A DNA stretch of 64,000 bases from Phycisphaerae bacterium (GCA_016873275.1 VGXO01000002.1:1-64000); one strand, 5' to 3'; positions 1-9,117 are shown, counted from the first letter of the stretch. Numbers and translations: made by a program. The notes: a model not told the origin generated them from the sequence alone.

Positions 1-33
1 GGCTCGGCGTGAGGACTCCGCCTCGCCTCGCGG

Positions 34-1119
34 TCAGTTCCTCCGCCGCACGATCGTGTACCAGCAGAGGAACTGCTTGGGGGCGTCCTCGGGCGCGATG
101 CCCTCGAGGTAGCCGAGACGCCGGAAGCAATCGAGCACCCACGCCTGATCGACCGCGTCGAAGGCGATCACCTCGAAGCCCGCCCTCTCGTACGCCTCGC
201 GCGAGAAGGGCGAGAGACCATCCGCCCACGGGATGTACTCCTGGTCCGGCGGATTCTGCGGAGGGCAGATGTTGTAGATCGCGAAGACCCCGCCCGGCAC
301 GAGCGCGTCGTGCACCTGCTTCAGGAACTCCTCGTCGGAGACGCCGAGGTGGACGAGCCGGCTCGGATCGACGGTCTGCCCCGGCGGCGGCGTGGGATGG
401 AGGTACCCCTTCTTGAGGGTGTTCTTGCTGGTGATCGCCGCGTAGCCGCCGCCGACCGCGGTCCGCAGCCGCTCCTCGGCAGGCCATTGCCCGGTGTGGA
501 TCGCGACCGACCCGCCGCCCATCGGACCGACGTCGCCCGGCTCGCTGTAGAGCGCCTCGAAGATCGGCTCCACGTCCACCCCGTGCGCATCGACGCCGCA
601 ATGCGCGAGGAGCTGCAGCTGCCCGATCGTTCCGTAGCCGAAGTCGAGGAGCTTCGGGCGATCGACGCGCGGAAGATGCGGCGCCACGAGATCAAGCACG
701 CGGACGTAGACGAGCGGCGAGCCGTAGCCGGTCTCGTAGTAGAACTGCGGCGTGCACTCGCGGGCGGTCAGCGACGCCTGCGCCTCGGGCGTCATCGCGT
801 CGTAGGCGCGCTGCGAGAGGGCGATCCCCTTCGCGCGGTCGCGGTAGATGACGCGGGCGCTCGGCTCGGCGAGGCTCGCGGTGGCGGCGAGGAACTGCCT
901 CGCGAGCGGGGTCGCGACGATCGTCTGGAGCTCCGCCGCGCGGAGCCTCATGAGGTCGGTGATGCGCTCGGGCGCCGGCGCGGCCGCGGCGTCGGTCGCG
1001 GGGGGCGTCGCCGGCGGCGGATCACCCGCGAGCACAGGACGCGCTGCCGGGATGAGGAGCATGACGGTCGCGAGGAAGAGGACCATCCGCCGAAGATCAA
1101 GCACGATGAGCCGCTGCAT
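34..1119 (-). CDS. Secreted or membrane-anchored SAM-methyltransferase-like protein
   Basis: This 361-residue protein begins with a hydrophobic signal-type segment (about residues 10-30, ending ARPVLAG) and a Pro/Ala-rich linker. A globular part from about residue 45 contains LLDFGYGTIGQLQLLA, which reads like motif I of a class I methyltransferase, and later ALVPGGVFAIYNI, which resembles the post-motif strand of that fold. A single-domain SAM enzyme placed outside the cytoplasm would be unusual, so the activity is inferred and could be lost. The ATG at 1119 was chosen because GGAGG lies 6 bases upstream of it and because the signal segment starts there; a longer frame to 1182 enters the minisatellite. 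The gene is not clearly in an operon. Confidence 0.6.
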   Translation of the reverse strand: MQRLIVLDLRRMVLFLATVMLLIPAARPVLAGDPPPATPPATDAAAAPAPERITDLMRLRAAELQTIVATPLARQFLAATASLAEPSARVIYRDRAKGIALSQRAYDAMTPEAQASLTARECTPQFYYETGYGSPLVYVRVLDLVAPHLPRVDRPKLLDFGYGTIGQLQLLAHCGVDAHGVDVEPIFEALYSEPGDVGPMGGGSVAIHTGQWPAEERLRTAVGGGYAAITSKNTLKKGYLHPTPPPGQTVDPSRLVHLGVSDEEFLKQVHDALVPGGVFAIYNICPPQNPPDQEYIPWADGLSPFSREAYERAGFEVIAFDAVDQAWVLDCFRRLGYLEGIAPEDAPKQFLCWYTIVRRRN

Positions 1120-1170
1120 TGGTCGCCTCCAGTCTCGGAACACGAGCCGAGCGGGTCGCCCCGCGTCAAG

Positions 1171-1252
1171 TCTATCGATCATGGTCTATCGATCTTGGTC
1201 GATCGATCATGGTCTATCGATCATGGTCTATCGATCTTGGTCGATCGATCAT
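1171..1252. repeat. 14-bp minisatellite with 42-bp higher-order period
   Basis: Nearly six copies of a 14-base unit lie head to tail. Three variants follow in order, TCTATCGATCATGG, TCTATCGATCTTGG and TCGATCGATCATGG, and the trio repeats (A-B-C-A-B-C', the last copy cut to 12 bases). The array is therefore a duplicated 42-base block. It fills the space between the start of the leftward methyltransferase-like gene and the end of the next leftward gene, and it is rich in ATCGAT palindromes. Confidence 0.9.
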
Positions 1253-1818
1253 CGCCCCGCTCCGCGTCGAACGCCGGACTTCACCGCCGGGCGAGACGCG
1301 CGTCGAAAGAGGACCCCGGATCCCGCGAAGAGCGCCGCGAAGACCCCGCTCAGGATGAACGCCTTGAGGAGCGCCAGCATCGGCGGCATCTCCCAGCGGA
1401 AGATCGCCAGCAGCGGCACGACCGCGATCGCGATCGCCGTCGCGAACATCGACCGCGACATGCCGCGGGGCTCGAGGCGGCTTCCGATCGCGCCACCCAC
1501 GGCGAGGAGAAGCGACGCGGGATAGAGCAGGTTCGCCGGATGCCTCTCGCTCGCGAGGATCCCGACCGCGCCCGTCAGCCAGAGGAGGACGAACGACGCC
1601 CCGAGCGCGACGCCGAGGGCGGCGAGGTGGATGCGGCTCGGGGCACGCTCCACGATCGCCGCGGCGCACACGCCAAGCCCGACGACCGCCGTCACCGCGA
1701 CCGCGAAGTCGAAGCGGCTCCACCGAAGCTCGCTGCCGAGCCGCATCGCGACGAGAGGCACCACCACGACGAGAAGGGCGGCGACCCCGGTGAGGAGGAG
1801 GATCGTGCGGGGCTTCAC
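1249..1818 (-). CDS. Small integral membrane protein
   Basis: This 189-residue protein has about five hydrophobic segments (near residues 5-24, 40-57, 67-88, 97-110 and 125-170) separated by short Arg-rich loops, and a basic C-terminus. No family was recognised. The start is GTG at 1818. A TACGCT hexamer ends 7 bases upstream of it, which fits a leaderless transcript. The 3' end touches the 14-bp repeat array, so the last residues may be shaped by repeat expansion. It is transcribed divergently from the small membrane protein at 1967. Confidence 0.6.
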   Translation of the reverse strand: MKPRTILLLTGVAALLVVVVPLVAMRLGSELRWSRFDFAVAVTAVVGLGVCAAAIVERAPSRIHLAALGVALGASFVLLWLTGAVGILASERHPANLLYPASLLLAVGGAIGSRLEPRGMSRSMFATAIAIAVVPLLAIFRWEMPPMLALLKAFILSGVFAALFAGSGVLFRRASRPAVKSGVRRGAGR

Positions 1819-1825
1819 CGGGCGG

Positions 1826-1831
1826 AGCGTA
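1826..1831 (-). promoter_or_regulatory. Predicted -10 element, leaderless start
   Basis: TACGCT read on the minus strand ends 7 bases before the GTG at 1818. It belongs to a TA-N3-T class found at the same distance from eight other starts in this window. No -35 hexamer is obvious. Confidence 0.4.
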
Positions 1832-1966
1832 GCGAGGATCCCGCGGGCGATGGTCGGCGCACTGGCGGGATCGCCGATGGATGCCGATCATGCCGCGGGT
1901 CCCCGGACGCCGCCGACCGTGGTATCCCACCCTCTCCTGACCGTCGGTCCTCTGGGAGCCTCCGCC

Positions 1967-2386
1967 ATGCCGAACGGACTTCGAAGCGTGCTCGCGGTCG
2001 TCGCGGGCGTGATCGTGGGCAGCGTCGTGAACCTGATCCTCATCAGCGTCGGGAGCGCGATCTTCCCGCATCCCGAGGGCGTGAATCCCGACAGCCTCGA
2101 GAGCATCCGCGAGAACATCCATCGGTTCCCGGTGGCGCTCCTCCTCTCGACCTTCGCCGCGCACGCGATCGGGACCCTCGTCGGCGGCGCGGTCGCCGCG
2201 CGGCTGAGTCCCTCCCGCGGGCTCGTGCAGGCGATGATCGTCGGAGCCTGGTTCCTCGCGGCAGGGATCGGGATGATCATCCTGATCCCCGACACCCCGC
2301 GCTGGTTCGCGGCGCTCGAGATCGTCGCCGGTTACCTGCCGATGGCGTGGATCGGCTGGCGGCTCGGCACGCGACCGACGGGGTGA
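1967..2386 (+). CDS. Small four-helix membrane protein
   Basis: This is a 139-residue protein with four predicted membrane helices: residues 6-27, 50-70, 80-102 and 110-130. The first loop contains FPHPEGVNPDSLESIRENIHR and the second has GTLVGGAVAARL. The pattern (a glycine-rich first helix, PEGVNP loop, GG-A-AAR motif) matches small uncharacterised membrane proteins common in Bacteroidetes and planctomycetes, but no function is known to me. The ATG at 1967 was chosen because GGGAG lies 8 bases upstream and the hydrophobic helix starts immediately; the frame upstream is Arg/Thr-rich and not protein-like. Confidence 0.65.
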   Translation: MPNGLRSVLAVVAGVIVGSVVNLILISVGSAIFPHPEGVNPDSLESIRENIHRFPVALLLSTFAAHAIGTLVGGAVAARLSPSRGLVQAMIVGAWFLAAGIGMIILIPDTPRWFAALEIVAGYLPMAWIGWRLGTRPTG

Positions 2387-2473
2387 CTCCCGGCGCGACA
2401 CACCCTCGTGACTCCCGGACGTGACTGCTCAAGCATCGCCTCGATCGCGCCCGGGTCGGAGGTCACGCTCCCA

Positions 2474-3304
2474 TCAGCTCGCCGGCAGGTCGATCAGCGC
2501 CATCAGCTGGGCGTGCATCGACGCACTGCCTCCGACCGCGCTGCCTCCGCCGATGTCGGCGCGACCCGTCCAGTCGGTGCAGACGCCGCCCGCCTCCGCC
2601 ACGATGAGCGGAAAGGGCGCGATGTCCCACGGATGCATGAGGGGATCGACCCAGCCATCCACCCGACCGGTCGCGAGCAGGATCCCGCCGTAGCAGTCGG
2701 ACCAGCTCCGGACGTGCGCCGCGGCATCGACGACGCGGCGCAGGACCTCCGTCGCGCCGCAGCGGCGGAAGTACTCGAGTCCCGAGACGCAGAGGAGCGC
2801 CTGCGAGACCACGCCGCAGGAACGCACCTGCGCCCGCGAACGATCGACGGCTCCATCGGCGCGGCGCCGCTCCCACCACGCCCCTCGCCCGCGTGCCGCC
2901 CAGACCCGCTCGCCGAGCGCCGGCATCGCGCAGAGCCCGCCGCAGACCTCGCCCTCGCGCTCGATCGCGATCAGGGTGCCGAACATCGGCACGCCCGCGG
3001 CGAAGGAGATCGTGCCGTCGATCGGATCGATGATCCAGCGCCATCCAGTCGTGCCCGGCTCGTCGCCATGCTCCTCGCCGAGGATCGCGTCGCCCGGGCA
3101 CTCCTCGCGGATCCCGGCGCGGAGCATCGCCTCGATCGCATGATCGGCGACCGTCACCGGCGAGGCGTCCGCCTTGCGTTCGACCCGCAGCGCCGGCGAC
3201 TGGAAGTGCTCGAGGGCGATGGCGCCCGCGCGATCGGCGAGTCGGAGGAGGAGGTCGATCCTCCCGTCGAGCGACCGGTCGGGGGTGGACGGAGGGTGGC
3301 TCAT
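2474..3304 (-). CDS. hisN: Inositol-monophosphatase family, probable histidinol-phosphatase
   Basis: This 276-residue enzyme of the Mg2+-dependent phosphatase (IMPase/FBPase) family shows all family signatures: GEEHG, with the metal-binding glutamates; DPIDGTISF, the metal and phosphate loop; and HPWDIAPF near the C-terminus. The stretch YGGILLATGRVDGWVDP is closer to the HisN type (histidinol phosphate to histidinol, histidine biosynthesis) than to inositol phosphatases, but substrate cannot be read with certainty. The start is uncertain. ATG 3304 is conservative; an in-frame ATG at 3358 adds 18 residues and overlaps the stop of the preceding permease remnant as TGATG, which suggests translational coupling in the ancestral arrangement. 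Confidence 0.78.
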   Translation of the reverse strand: MSHPPSTPDRSLDGRIDLLLRLADRAGAIALEHFQSPALRVERKADASPVTVADHAIEAMLRAGIREECPGDAILGEEHGDEPGTTGWRWIIDPIDGTISFAAGVPMFGTLIAIEREGEVCGGLCAMPALGERVWAARGRGAWWERRRADGAVDRSRAQVRSCGVVSQALLCVSGLEYFRRCGATEVLRRVVDAAAHVRSWSDCYGGILLATGRVDGWVDPLMHPWDIAPFPLIVAEAGGVCTDWTGRADIGGGSAVGGSASMHAQLMALIDLPAS

Positions 3305-3357
3305 GCGGCGGTCGACGCAGCGTAGCGGCGGCGACGGATCCCGCGGGTGGTCGGGCA

Positions 3358-3518
3358 TCAGCCGCGCTCGAGGTCCGTCCCGCTCGGCGGACGCGCGGTC
3401 GGCGAGATCCGCGAGCGATGCAGCACGAGGAGGCTGAGCGCCGCGACGAGCAGCAGGTCCCACCCCGCCGGAAGGAGTCCCCTGCCGCCTCCGTAGGCAC
3501 CCAGCGCGGAGATGACCG
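3358..3518 (-). pseudogene. C-terminal remnant of an APC-type amino-acid permease
   Basis: About 50 residues (ISALGAYGGGRGLL, then LPAGWDLLLVAALSLLVL, then a short basic tail) resemble the last transmembrane helix and end of amino-acid/polyamine permeases, where GGG-G-IP-WD--VVA--SL-- is typical. The match is from memory, not a search. The homology stops where the minisatellite starts at about 3520, and the rest of the permease is not found on the other side. The frame stays open through the array because the repeats lack stops, so a fused product is possible in principle. The stop overlaps an ATG of the phosphatase gene (TGATG). Confidence 0.5.
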
Positions 3519-3519
3519 C

Positions 3520-3833
3520 GGGAGGTCTTGGGGAGGTCTTGGGGAGGTCTTGGGAGGTCTTGGACAGGCATCGATCGGGGAGGTCTGGAGGTCTTGGACA
3601 GGCATCGATCGCGCGAGGAGGGAGGTCTTGGACAGGAGGTCTTGGACAGGCATCGATCGCGCGGGGAGGTCTTGGGAGGTCTTGGGAGGTCTTGGGAGGT
3701 CTTGGGAGGTCTTGGGAGGTCTTGGGAGGTCTTGGACAGGCATCGATGGGAGGTCTTGGACAGGCATCGATGGGAGGTCTTGGACAGGCATCGATGAGGT
3801 CTTGGACAGGCATCGATCGGGCGGGCATCGATC
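3520..3833. repeat. Composite minisatellite, 10-bp and 21-bp units
   Basis: Two interleaved units are visible. One is a 10-base unit AGGTCTTGGG, seven times in a row between about 3664 and 3736 and scattered at the left edge. The other is a 21-base unit made of AGGTCTTGG plus ACAGGCATCGAT, complete at 3555, 3589, 3637, 3727, 3751, 3775 and 3797 and partial at 3623. Copies four to six are spaced exactly 24 bases apart. All frames stay open through it, giving long meaningless repeat peptides on both strands. The array separates the permease remnant from the divergent FG-GAP gene. Confidence 0.92.
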
Positions 3834-3868
3834 AGACGCACGATGCTCGGTCGCGATGCGTTGCGAGC

Positions 3869-3904
3869 TGTGAGATGTCGTGTGAGATGTCGTGTGAGAT
3901 GTCG
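3869..3904. repeat. Three exact copies of a 12-bp unit
   Basis: TGTGAGATGTCG occurs three times without interruption and is followed at once by GGACAGGCATCGA, a further partial copy of the 21-base unit of the neighbouring array. It lies in the roughly 250 bases between the main array and the FG-GAP gene, where no gene was seen. Confidence 0.9.
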
Positions 3905-4070
3905 GACAGGCATCGAACCGGCGTCCGGCGGGACGAACCGAGAGCTCCGGCGCGGATCCGCGGCTCCGCGACCGCGACGCCCCTCGGCGAACCCTCTCGG
4001 CGGTGCCACCCTCTCGGCGATGCCACGCCGGCATTTCGGCATCCGAATCGGGACTCCCCTACATGCTCGG

Positions 4071-4076
4071 TATCGT
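4071..4076 (+). promoter_or_regulatory. Predicted -10 element, leaderless start
   Basis: TATCGT ends 6 bases before the ATG at 4083, so transcription should begin at or next to the start codon. It is the same arrangement as at eight other genes here. Confidence 0.45.
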
Positions 4077-4082
4077 CCGCCC

Positions 4083-5642
4083 ATGCCGCAGGGCGATCCC
4101 ACTCGAACTCCGATCACCAACCTCATCTCCAACGCAGTCACGGCGGGCTCCGTGGGCGTGATGCTCCTCGCCATCGGGTCGGCATGCCCAGCGTCCGCGC
4201 AGACCTTCGTCGACCGCGGCGCGGAGCTCGGTCTCGACGCGAGCGGCTCGCAGGCGGCGTGGGGCGACGTCGATGGCGATGGCTGGAGCGACCTCTGGAC
4301 CGGCGGCGCCGTGTGGTTGAATCGCCGCGGTGATCATCGCGGTGATCATGGTCGCGCCTTCGAGCGCGTGGAGGCGCCAGGCGAGGGCGTGATCGCCGAC
4401 CTCGACGGCGACGGGCGAGGCGACCTCGTCTCCTTCGCGCCGATCGCGGTCTGGCGCACCGTGCCCGACGGCGCGGGCGTTCGCTTCGAGCCTCGGACGC
4501 TCCCCGCGCTCCCGGAGACGACGAGCCGCGGCGTCGCGGTGGGCGACCTCGACGGCGACGCGCAGCTCGACCTCTTCTTCGGCGGCTACGAGGACTGGAA
4601 CCGCGGGATCACCTTCCCGAGCCTCCTCCTCCTCGCGGATGGCGACGGCTTCCGCCTCGCCCGCGTCGAGGTCCGCCACCGCACCCGCGGCGTCACCGCG
4701 TGCGACTTCGACGAGGATGGCGACCTCGACGTGTACCTCTCGAACTACCGCCTTCAGCCGAACGAGCTCCTCCTCAACGACGGCGTCGGATCCTTCGAGG
4801 ACGCGGCGCCCCGGCTCGGCGCCATCGCCACGAGTCCCGGCTTCGAGGGCGGACACTCGATCGGCGCGTGCTGGGGCGATCTCGACGGCGACGGGCGATT
4901 CGACCTCCTCGCGGGGAACTTCGCCCACGTCGACGACCGCGGCGACCAGCCGAAGAGCCGCGTGCTGCGGAACCGCGGCGGCGACGCAGGCTTCGAGGAT
5001 CTCGGCGAGCGCGGCATCTGGTATCAGGAGAGCTATGCGAGCCCGACGCTCGGCGACGTCGATCGCGACGGTCGGCTCGACCTCTTCTTCACCACGGTCT
5101 ATGCCGTCGCGAGCTTCGGACGACCGAACCATCCGGTGCTCTTCCGAAACGAACCGGTCGACGGCGCATGGACCTTCCGCGACGTCACGGCGGGCTCGGG
5201 GCTCGAGGCGCTGCCGCCGACCTACCAGGCTGCCTTCGCAGACTTCGACCAGGACGGTCGCGTCGACCTCGTGACGGCGGGACGGCTCTACCGCAACGAG
5301 TCCGCCGACGGGGGTCGATGGCTCCTCGTGCGGCTCGTCGGCGACGGCGAGCGGGTGCCCGTCGCCGCGATCGGATCGCAGGTGCGGGTCACGCTGCCGG
5401 GCGGTCGCGTGGTCGCGCGGCAGGTCGAGGTCGGCACCGGACAGGGCAACTCGAACGACCAACTGCTTCACCTTGGGCTCGGCGCGGTCGATGGACCGGT
5501 CCGCGTCGAGGTCCGATGGACCGACGGCGCCGTGACCGTGCTCGAGGGCGTCGAGGTCGATCGTTTGATCGAGGTCCCGCGGCGCGTGCCGGCTCGCCCC
5601 GCCACGCGAGGGCGTCGCGAGATCGAGCGATCCGCTCGCTGA
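4083..5642 (+). CDS. Secreted FG-GAP/VCBS repeat protein with ASPIC/UnbV C-terminus (CRTAC1-like)
   Basis: A signal peptide (about residues 1-40, ending SASAQ-like) is followed by FVDRGAELGLD and at least seven calcium-loop motifs of the form D-D-DG-D (DVDGDGWSD, DLDGDGRGD, DFDEDGDLD, DLDGDGRFD, DVDRDGRLD, DFDQDGRVD). These mark FG-GAP beta-propeller blades. The C-terminal approximately 100 residues (GSQVRVTLPGGRVVAR, then a QLLHLGLG segment) match the ASPIC/UnbV domain. Such proteins are exported and are thought to act in adhesion or extracellular binding; no enzyme activity is implied. There is no ribosome binding site, but a -10 element sits 6 bases upstream. The ATG at 4083 is preferred because the frame upstream is repeat-derived. 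A 12-base tandem duplication (4326-4349) gives GDHRGDHG in one loop. Confidence 0.85.
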   Translation: MPQGDPTRTPITNLISNAVTAGSVGVMLLAIGSACPASAQTFVDRGAELGLDASGSQAAWGDVDGDGWSDLWTGGAVWLNRRGDHRGDHGRAFERVEAPGEGVIADLDGDGRGDLVSFAPIAVWRTVPDGAGVRFEPRTLPALPETTSRGVAVGDLDGDAQLDLFFGGYEDWNRGITFPSLLLLADGDGFRLARVEVRHRTRGVTACDFDEDGDLDVYLSNYRLQPNELLLNDGVGSFEDAAPRLGAIATSPGFEGGHSIGACWGDLDGDGRFDLLAGNFAHVDDRGDQPKSRVLRNRGGDAGFEDLGERGIWYQESYASPTLGDVDRDGRLDLFFTTVYAVASFGRPNHPVLFRNEPVDGAWTFRDVTAGSGLEALPPTYQAAFADFDQDGRVDLVTAGRLYRNESADGGRWLLVRLVGDGERVPVAAIGSQVRVTLPGGRVVARQVEVGTGQGNSNDQLLHLGLGAVDGPVRVEVRWTDGAVTVLEGVEVDRLIEVPRRVPARPATRGRREIERSAR

Positions 5643-5679
5643 CGCCCCCGCGACGATCGAGACCGACGCGGCGCTCGGC

Positions 5680-6738
5680 TCAGAACCGGAACGCCACGAA
5701 GCCTCCGATGAAGAAGCTCGGGTCGGTGTCCTGCGAGGTCAGCTTCGAGCCCGCGGCGTCCCACAGCTCGTACTGGTCGAAGAGGCTGACGCCGCAGACG
5801 AAGTCGAGCCGGAGCGACTCGCTCGCCCGCCACTCCGCCCGCACCCACAGCGGGAAGTTCTGCTCGCCGCCGACGCCGCCCGCGCGGGTCACCGGACCGG
5901 AGTCGTCGAGGCGGAACTGGCGGTACTCGTAGCGACCGCCGATCCCGAACGCGAGCGGCTTGGTCGGGTTCCAGATGAGCTCGATGCCGGCGCCGGTGGG
6001 GTACGCCTCCGGTCCCGCGACGTTGCTGAGGCGCAGTCCCTCCGCGATCCGCCAGTCGATGAAGATCAGCGGGATCACCAGCGGTCCCTGCTGCAGGCGG
6101 GTCGCGAGGAGGGCACCGCCGCCGAGGATGAAGTGCTCCGAGAACGCGTAGGTCGCGCCGACCGTGCCGCCGAAGGTGAAGCTGTCGCCGGCGCTCGCCG
6201 AGTTCTCGCCGGAGAACTGCCCGAAGAGCCCGGCGCTCGCCCGCCACTGACGGTCGAAGGCGTAGTCCACGCGACCGCCGATCTGGACGCTCGTCACGTT
6301 CGTCCACGGCGCGCCGCCCGCGATTCGGGTGATCGTCGAGTCCCCGCCGAAGTCGTAGAAGTCGCCCTCGTAGCCGATCCGCAGGCCGATCCCGAGCTGG
6401 GGATCGAGCCGGATGCGGGTGCCGATCCCGGCGTAGGCGCGGGCGACGGAGACGTTGCCGCCGCCCGACTGGAAGTCGCCGTCGAAGTCGTAGAGCGCGC
6501 CGCCGAAGATCACCGTCGAGATGGCGGGGCCCTCCGGGATGTTCGGCGCCATGCCCTCACCGCCGCCCTCGGTGGGCGGGATCGGATTGGGCGGCGGGTT
6601 CTCGACCGAGACGTCGCCAAGGGCGCCGCCGCGGCGGTCGCCCGGGAACTGACCGAGCGCCGGCGAGGCGAACGCCGACGCGAACGCGAGGACGTTCAGT
6701 GCGATGAACGACGCGGGACGGAAGCAGACCGTGCGCAT
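5680..6738 (-). CDS. Outer-membrane beta-barrel-like protein (DUF6268-like)
   Basis: This 352-residue protein has a signal peptide ending FASPALGQ, a Gly/Pro-rich linker, and then alternating-residue beta strands through to a terminal phenylalanine (AFRF), the usual outer-membrane insertion signal. The layout and motifs such as [24 protein letters not shown] and [13 protein letters not shown] fit a family of planctomycete barrel proteins that I associate with DUF6268; this is from memory. Its role is unknown (porin or structural barrel). It converges with the FG-GAP gene and its start carries a TACCAT element 6 bases upstream, with no ribosome binding site. Confidence 0.65.
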   Translation of the reverse strand: MRTVCFRPASFIALNVLAFASAFASPALGQFPGDRRGGALGDVSVENPPPNPIPPTEGGGEGMAPNIPEGPAISTVIFGGALYDFDGDFQSGGGNVSVARAYAGIGTRIRLDPQLGIGLRIGYEGDFYDFGGDSTITRIAGGAPWTNVTSVQIGGRVDYAFDRQWRASAGLFGQFSGENSASAGDSFTFGGTVGATYAFSEHFILGGGALLATRLQQGPLVIPLIFIDWRIAEGLRLSNVAGPEAYPTGAGIELIWNPTKPLAFGIGGRYEYRQFRLDDSGPVTRAGGVGGEQNFPLWVRAEWRASESLRLDFVCGVSLFDQYELWDAAGSKLTSQDTDPSFFIGGFVAFRF

Positions 6739-6744
6739 GCCGCG

Positions 6745-6750
6745 ATGGTA
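6745..6750 (-). promoter_or_regulatory. Predicted -10 element, leaderless start
   Basis: TACCAT on the minus strand ends 6 bases before the ATG at 6738. The same hexamer lies at the same distance from the GTG at 37604. Confidence 0.45.
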
Positions 6751-6766
6751 CCGAAGGGCACCCCGA

Positions 6767-9016
6767 TCAACGGGCGGCGGTCGGCTCGAGGGCGAGGCTC
6801 GCGAGGGCGTCGTTGAAGGTGCGGCTCGGCCGCATCGCCGCCGCCGCGCGGGCGGGATCTGGGCGGTAGTAGCCGCCGACGTCCACGCTCCGCCCCTGCA
6901 CGCCGTTGAGCTCTGCGAGGATCACCGACTCCTTCGCCTCGAGCTCCTCCGCGAGCAGGCGGAACCGCGCGGCGATCGCCGCGTCCTCGGTCTGGTCGGC
7001 GAGCGCCCGCGCCCAGTACGCCGCGAGGTAGAAGTGGCTCCCTCGGTTGTCGATCCCCCCGACCTTGCGGGCGGGCTCGCGGCTCTCCAGCAGGTGCCGC
7101 GCCGTCGCCTGATCGAGGGTCCTCGCGAGGAGATGCGCCCGCCCGCCTCCGCCCGCATGGGCGAGGTGCTCGAAGCTCGCCGCGAGCGCGAGGAACTCGC
7201 CGAGCGAGTCCCAGCGCAGGTAGTTCTCCTTCTCGAACTGCTGCACGTGCTTCGGCGCCGAGCCTCCGGCGCCGGTCTCGAAGAGCCCGCCGCCCTGCAT
7301 GAGCGGCACGATCGAGAGCATCTTCGCGCTGGTGCCGAGCTCGAGGATCGGGAAGAGGTCGGTGAGGTAGTCCCGCAGCACGTTCCCGGTGACGGAGATC
7401 GTGTCCTGCCCCGCCGCCATGCGCCCGAGCGAGAAGCGGCACGCGTCGACCGGCGAGAGGATGCGGAGGTCGAGCCCCGCGGTCGGCTCCGCGGAGAGCT
7501 CGCGGTGCACCTTCGCGATGAGCTCGCGGTCGTGCGGACGACGCTCATCGAGCCAGAAGACCGCCGGCGCCCCGCTCGCCTTCGCCCGGCGCACCGCGAG
7601 GCGCACCCAGTCGCGGACCGGCGCGTCCTTCGTCCGGCACATCCGCCAGATGTCGCCCGGCTCCACGCGGTGCTCGAGGACGACCGCTCCCTTCGCGTCC
7701 ACCACCCGCATCGAGCCCGCCGCGGCGACCTCGTAGGTCGTGTCGTGCGAGCCGTACTCCTCCGCCTTCTGCGCCATGAGCCCGACGTTCGGGACGCTGC
7801 CCATGGTCCTCGGGTCGAAGGCGCCATGCTCGCGGCAGAAGTCGATGACCGCCTGATAGACGCCGGCGTAGCAGCGGTCGGGGATCACCGCCTTCGCGTC
7901 CTGCAGCTCGCCCTTGGAGTTCCACATGCGACCGGAGTCGCGGATCATCGCGGGCATCGAGGCGTCCACGATCACGTCGCTCGGGACGTGGAGGTTGGTG
8001 ATCCCCTTGGCGGAGTCGACCATCGCGATCGCCGGACCCGAGGCGAGCGCCGCCTGCACGTCCTGCTCGATCCGCGTCCGCTCCGCCTCCGGAAGTCCGG
8101 CGATCTTCGCGACGAGGTCGCCGAAGCCGTTGTTCGGATCGACGCCGAGCCGCTCGAGCGTCGCGCGGTGCTTCTCGAAGACCGGCGCGAAGAACGCCCG
8201 CACCGCGTGGCCGAACATGATCGGGTCGGAGACCTTCATCATGGTCGCCTTGAGGTGCAGGGAGAAGAGCACGCCCTTCGCCTTCGCGTCGGCGACCTGG
8301 TGCTCGAGGAAGGCGACGAACGCCCGGCGGCTCATGAAGGTCGCGTCGACGATCTCGCCCGCCTCGACCTTGATGCCGTCCTTGAGGACCTTCGCCGCGC
8401 CGTCGGCGCCGACGAGCTCGATCCGGAGCGACGTCGCCGCGGGCATCGTCACCGACTTCTCATGCCCGAAGAAGTCGCCGCCCTCCATGTGGGCGACGTG
8501 GCTCCGCGAGTCCTTGCTCCACGCGCCGAGCTTGTGCGGATGCCGACGGGCGTGGTCCTTCACCGACTTGGGAGCGCGGCGGTCGCTGTTTCCCTCGCGG
8601 AGGACCGGGTTCACGGCGCTTCCCTTCACCTTGTCGTAGCGAGCCTTCGCGTCGCGCTCGGCGTCCGTGGTCGGGTGCTCGGGGTAGTCGGGAAGGGCAT
8701 GCCCCTTCGCCTGCAGCTCCTTGATCGCCGCCTTGAGCTGCGGGATCGACGCGCTGATGTTCGGGAGCTTGATGATGTTCGCCTGCGGGGTCACCGCGAT
8801 CCGGCCGAGCTCGGCGAGGTCGTCGGCGATCCGCTGGTCGGGGCGCAGGCGGTCGGAGAACGCGGCGAGGATGCGCCCGGAGAGCGAGATGTCCCGCGTC
8901 TCGACCGGAACGCCCGCCGCGCCCGCGAAGGCGCGGACGATCGGCAGGAGCGAGTAGGTCGCCAGCGCCGGCGCCTCGTCGGTCAGGGTCCACAGGATGG
9001 GATGCGTCTTCGCCAT
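6767..9016 (-). CDS. icd: NADP-dependent isocitrate dehydrogenase, monomeric type
   Basis: This 749-residue protein is the usual length for the single-chain (about 80 kDa) isocitrate dehydrogenase, which converts isocitrate to 2-oxoglutarate and CO2 with NADP+ in the citric-acid cycle. Recognisable family blocks include the N-terminal [78 protein letters not shown] and [20 protein letters not shown]. It is complete from end to end. The ATG at 9016 has CCGGAGG at a normal distance. It is followed 28 bases later by the barrel gene's promoter and start, and is preceded by the TPR glycosyltransferase on the same strand. Confidence 0.96.
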   Translation of the reverse strand: MAKTHPILWTLTDEAPALATYSLLPIVRAFAGAAGVPVETRDISLSGRILAAFSDRLRPDQRIADDLAELGRIAVTPQANIIKLPNISASIPQLKAAIKELQAKGHALPDYPEHPTTDAERDAKARYDKVKGSAVNPVLREGNSDRRAPKSVKDHARRHPHKLGAWSKDSRSHVAHMEGGDFFGHEKSVTMPAATSLRIELVGADGAAKVLKDGIKVEAGEIVDATFMSRRAFVAFLEHQVADAKAKGVLFSLHLKATMMKVSDPIMFGHAVRAFFAPVFEKHRATLERLGVDPNNGFGDLVAKIAGLPEAERTRIEQDVQAALASGPAIAMVDSAKGITNLHVPSDVIVDASMPAMIRDSGRMWNSKGELQDAKAVIPDRCYAGVYQAVIDFCREHGAFDPRTMGSVPNVGLMAQKAEEYGSHDTTYEVAAAGSMRVVDAKGAVVLEHRVEPGDIWRMCRTKDAPVRDWVRLAVRRAKASGAPAVFWLDERRPHDRELIAKVHRELSAEPTAGLDLRILSPVDACRFSLGRMAAGQDTISVTGNVLRDYLTDLFPILELGTSAKMLSIVPLMQGGGLFETGAGGSAPKHVQQFEKENYLRWDSLGEFLALAASFEHLAHAGGGGRAHLLARTLDQATARHLLESREPARKVGGIDNRGSHFYLAAYWARALADQTEDAAIAARFRLLAEELEAKESVILAELNGVQGRSVDVGGYYRPDPARAAAAMRPSRTFNDALASLALEPTAAR

Positions 9017-9117
9017 GGCGGTGCCTCCGGCCGCGGCGGACTCGTCGCGGCGTCCAGTCGAACACGAAGCGTCGAGTGTAGGGAAATCCCGGGAGAAACG
9101 CCGGGTCACCGCCGGCG

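Noticed and set aside
310-2424. Long rightward open frame over the first 2.4 kb
   Set aside because: Arg/Asp/Glu-rich low-complexity translation opposite real genes, a common result of high GC; no domain or ribosome binding site.
3358-3828. A leftward 156-residue protein made of the repeat plus the permease-like end
   Set aside because: Most of it is the translated minisatellite, which is open in all frames; no start signal or known N-terminus supports it.
3520-3904. CRISPR-like appearance of the repeats
   Set aside because: Units are 10-24 bases, abut each other and have no unique spacers; no cas gene is near.
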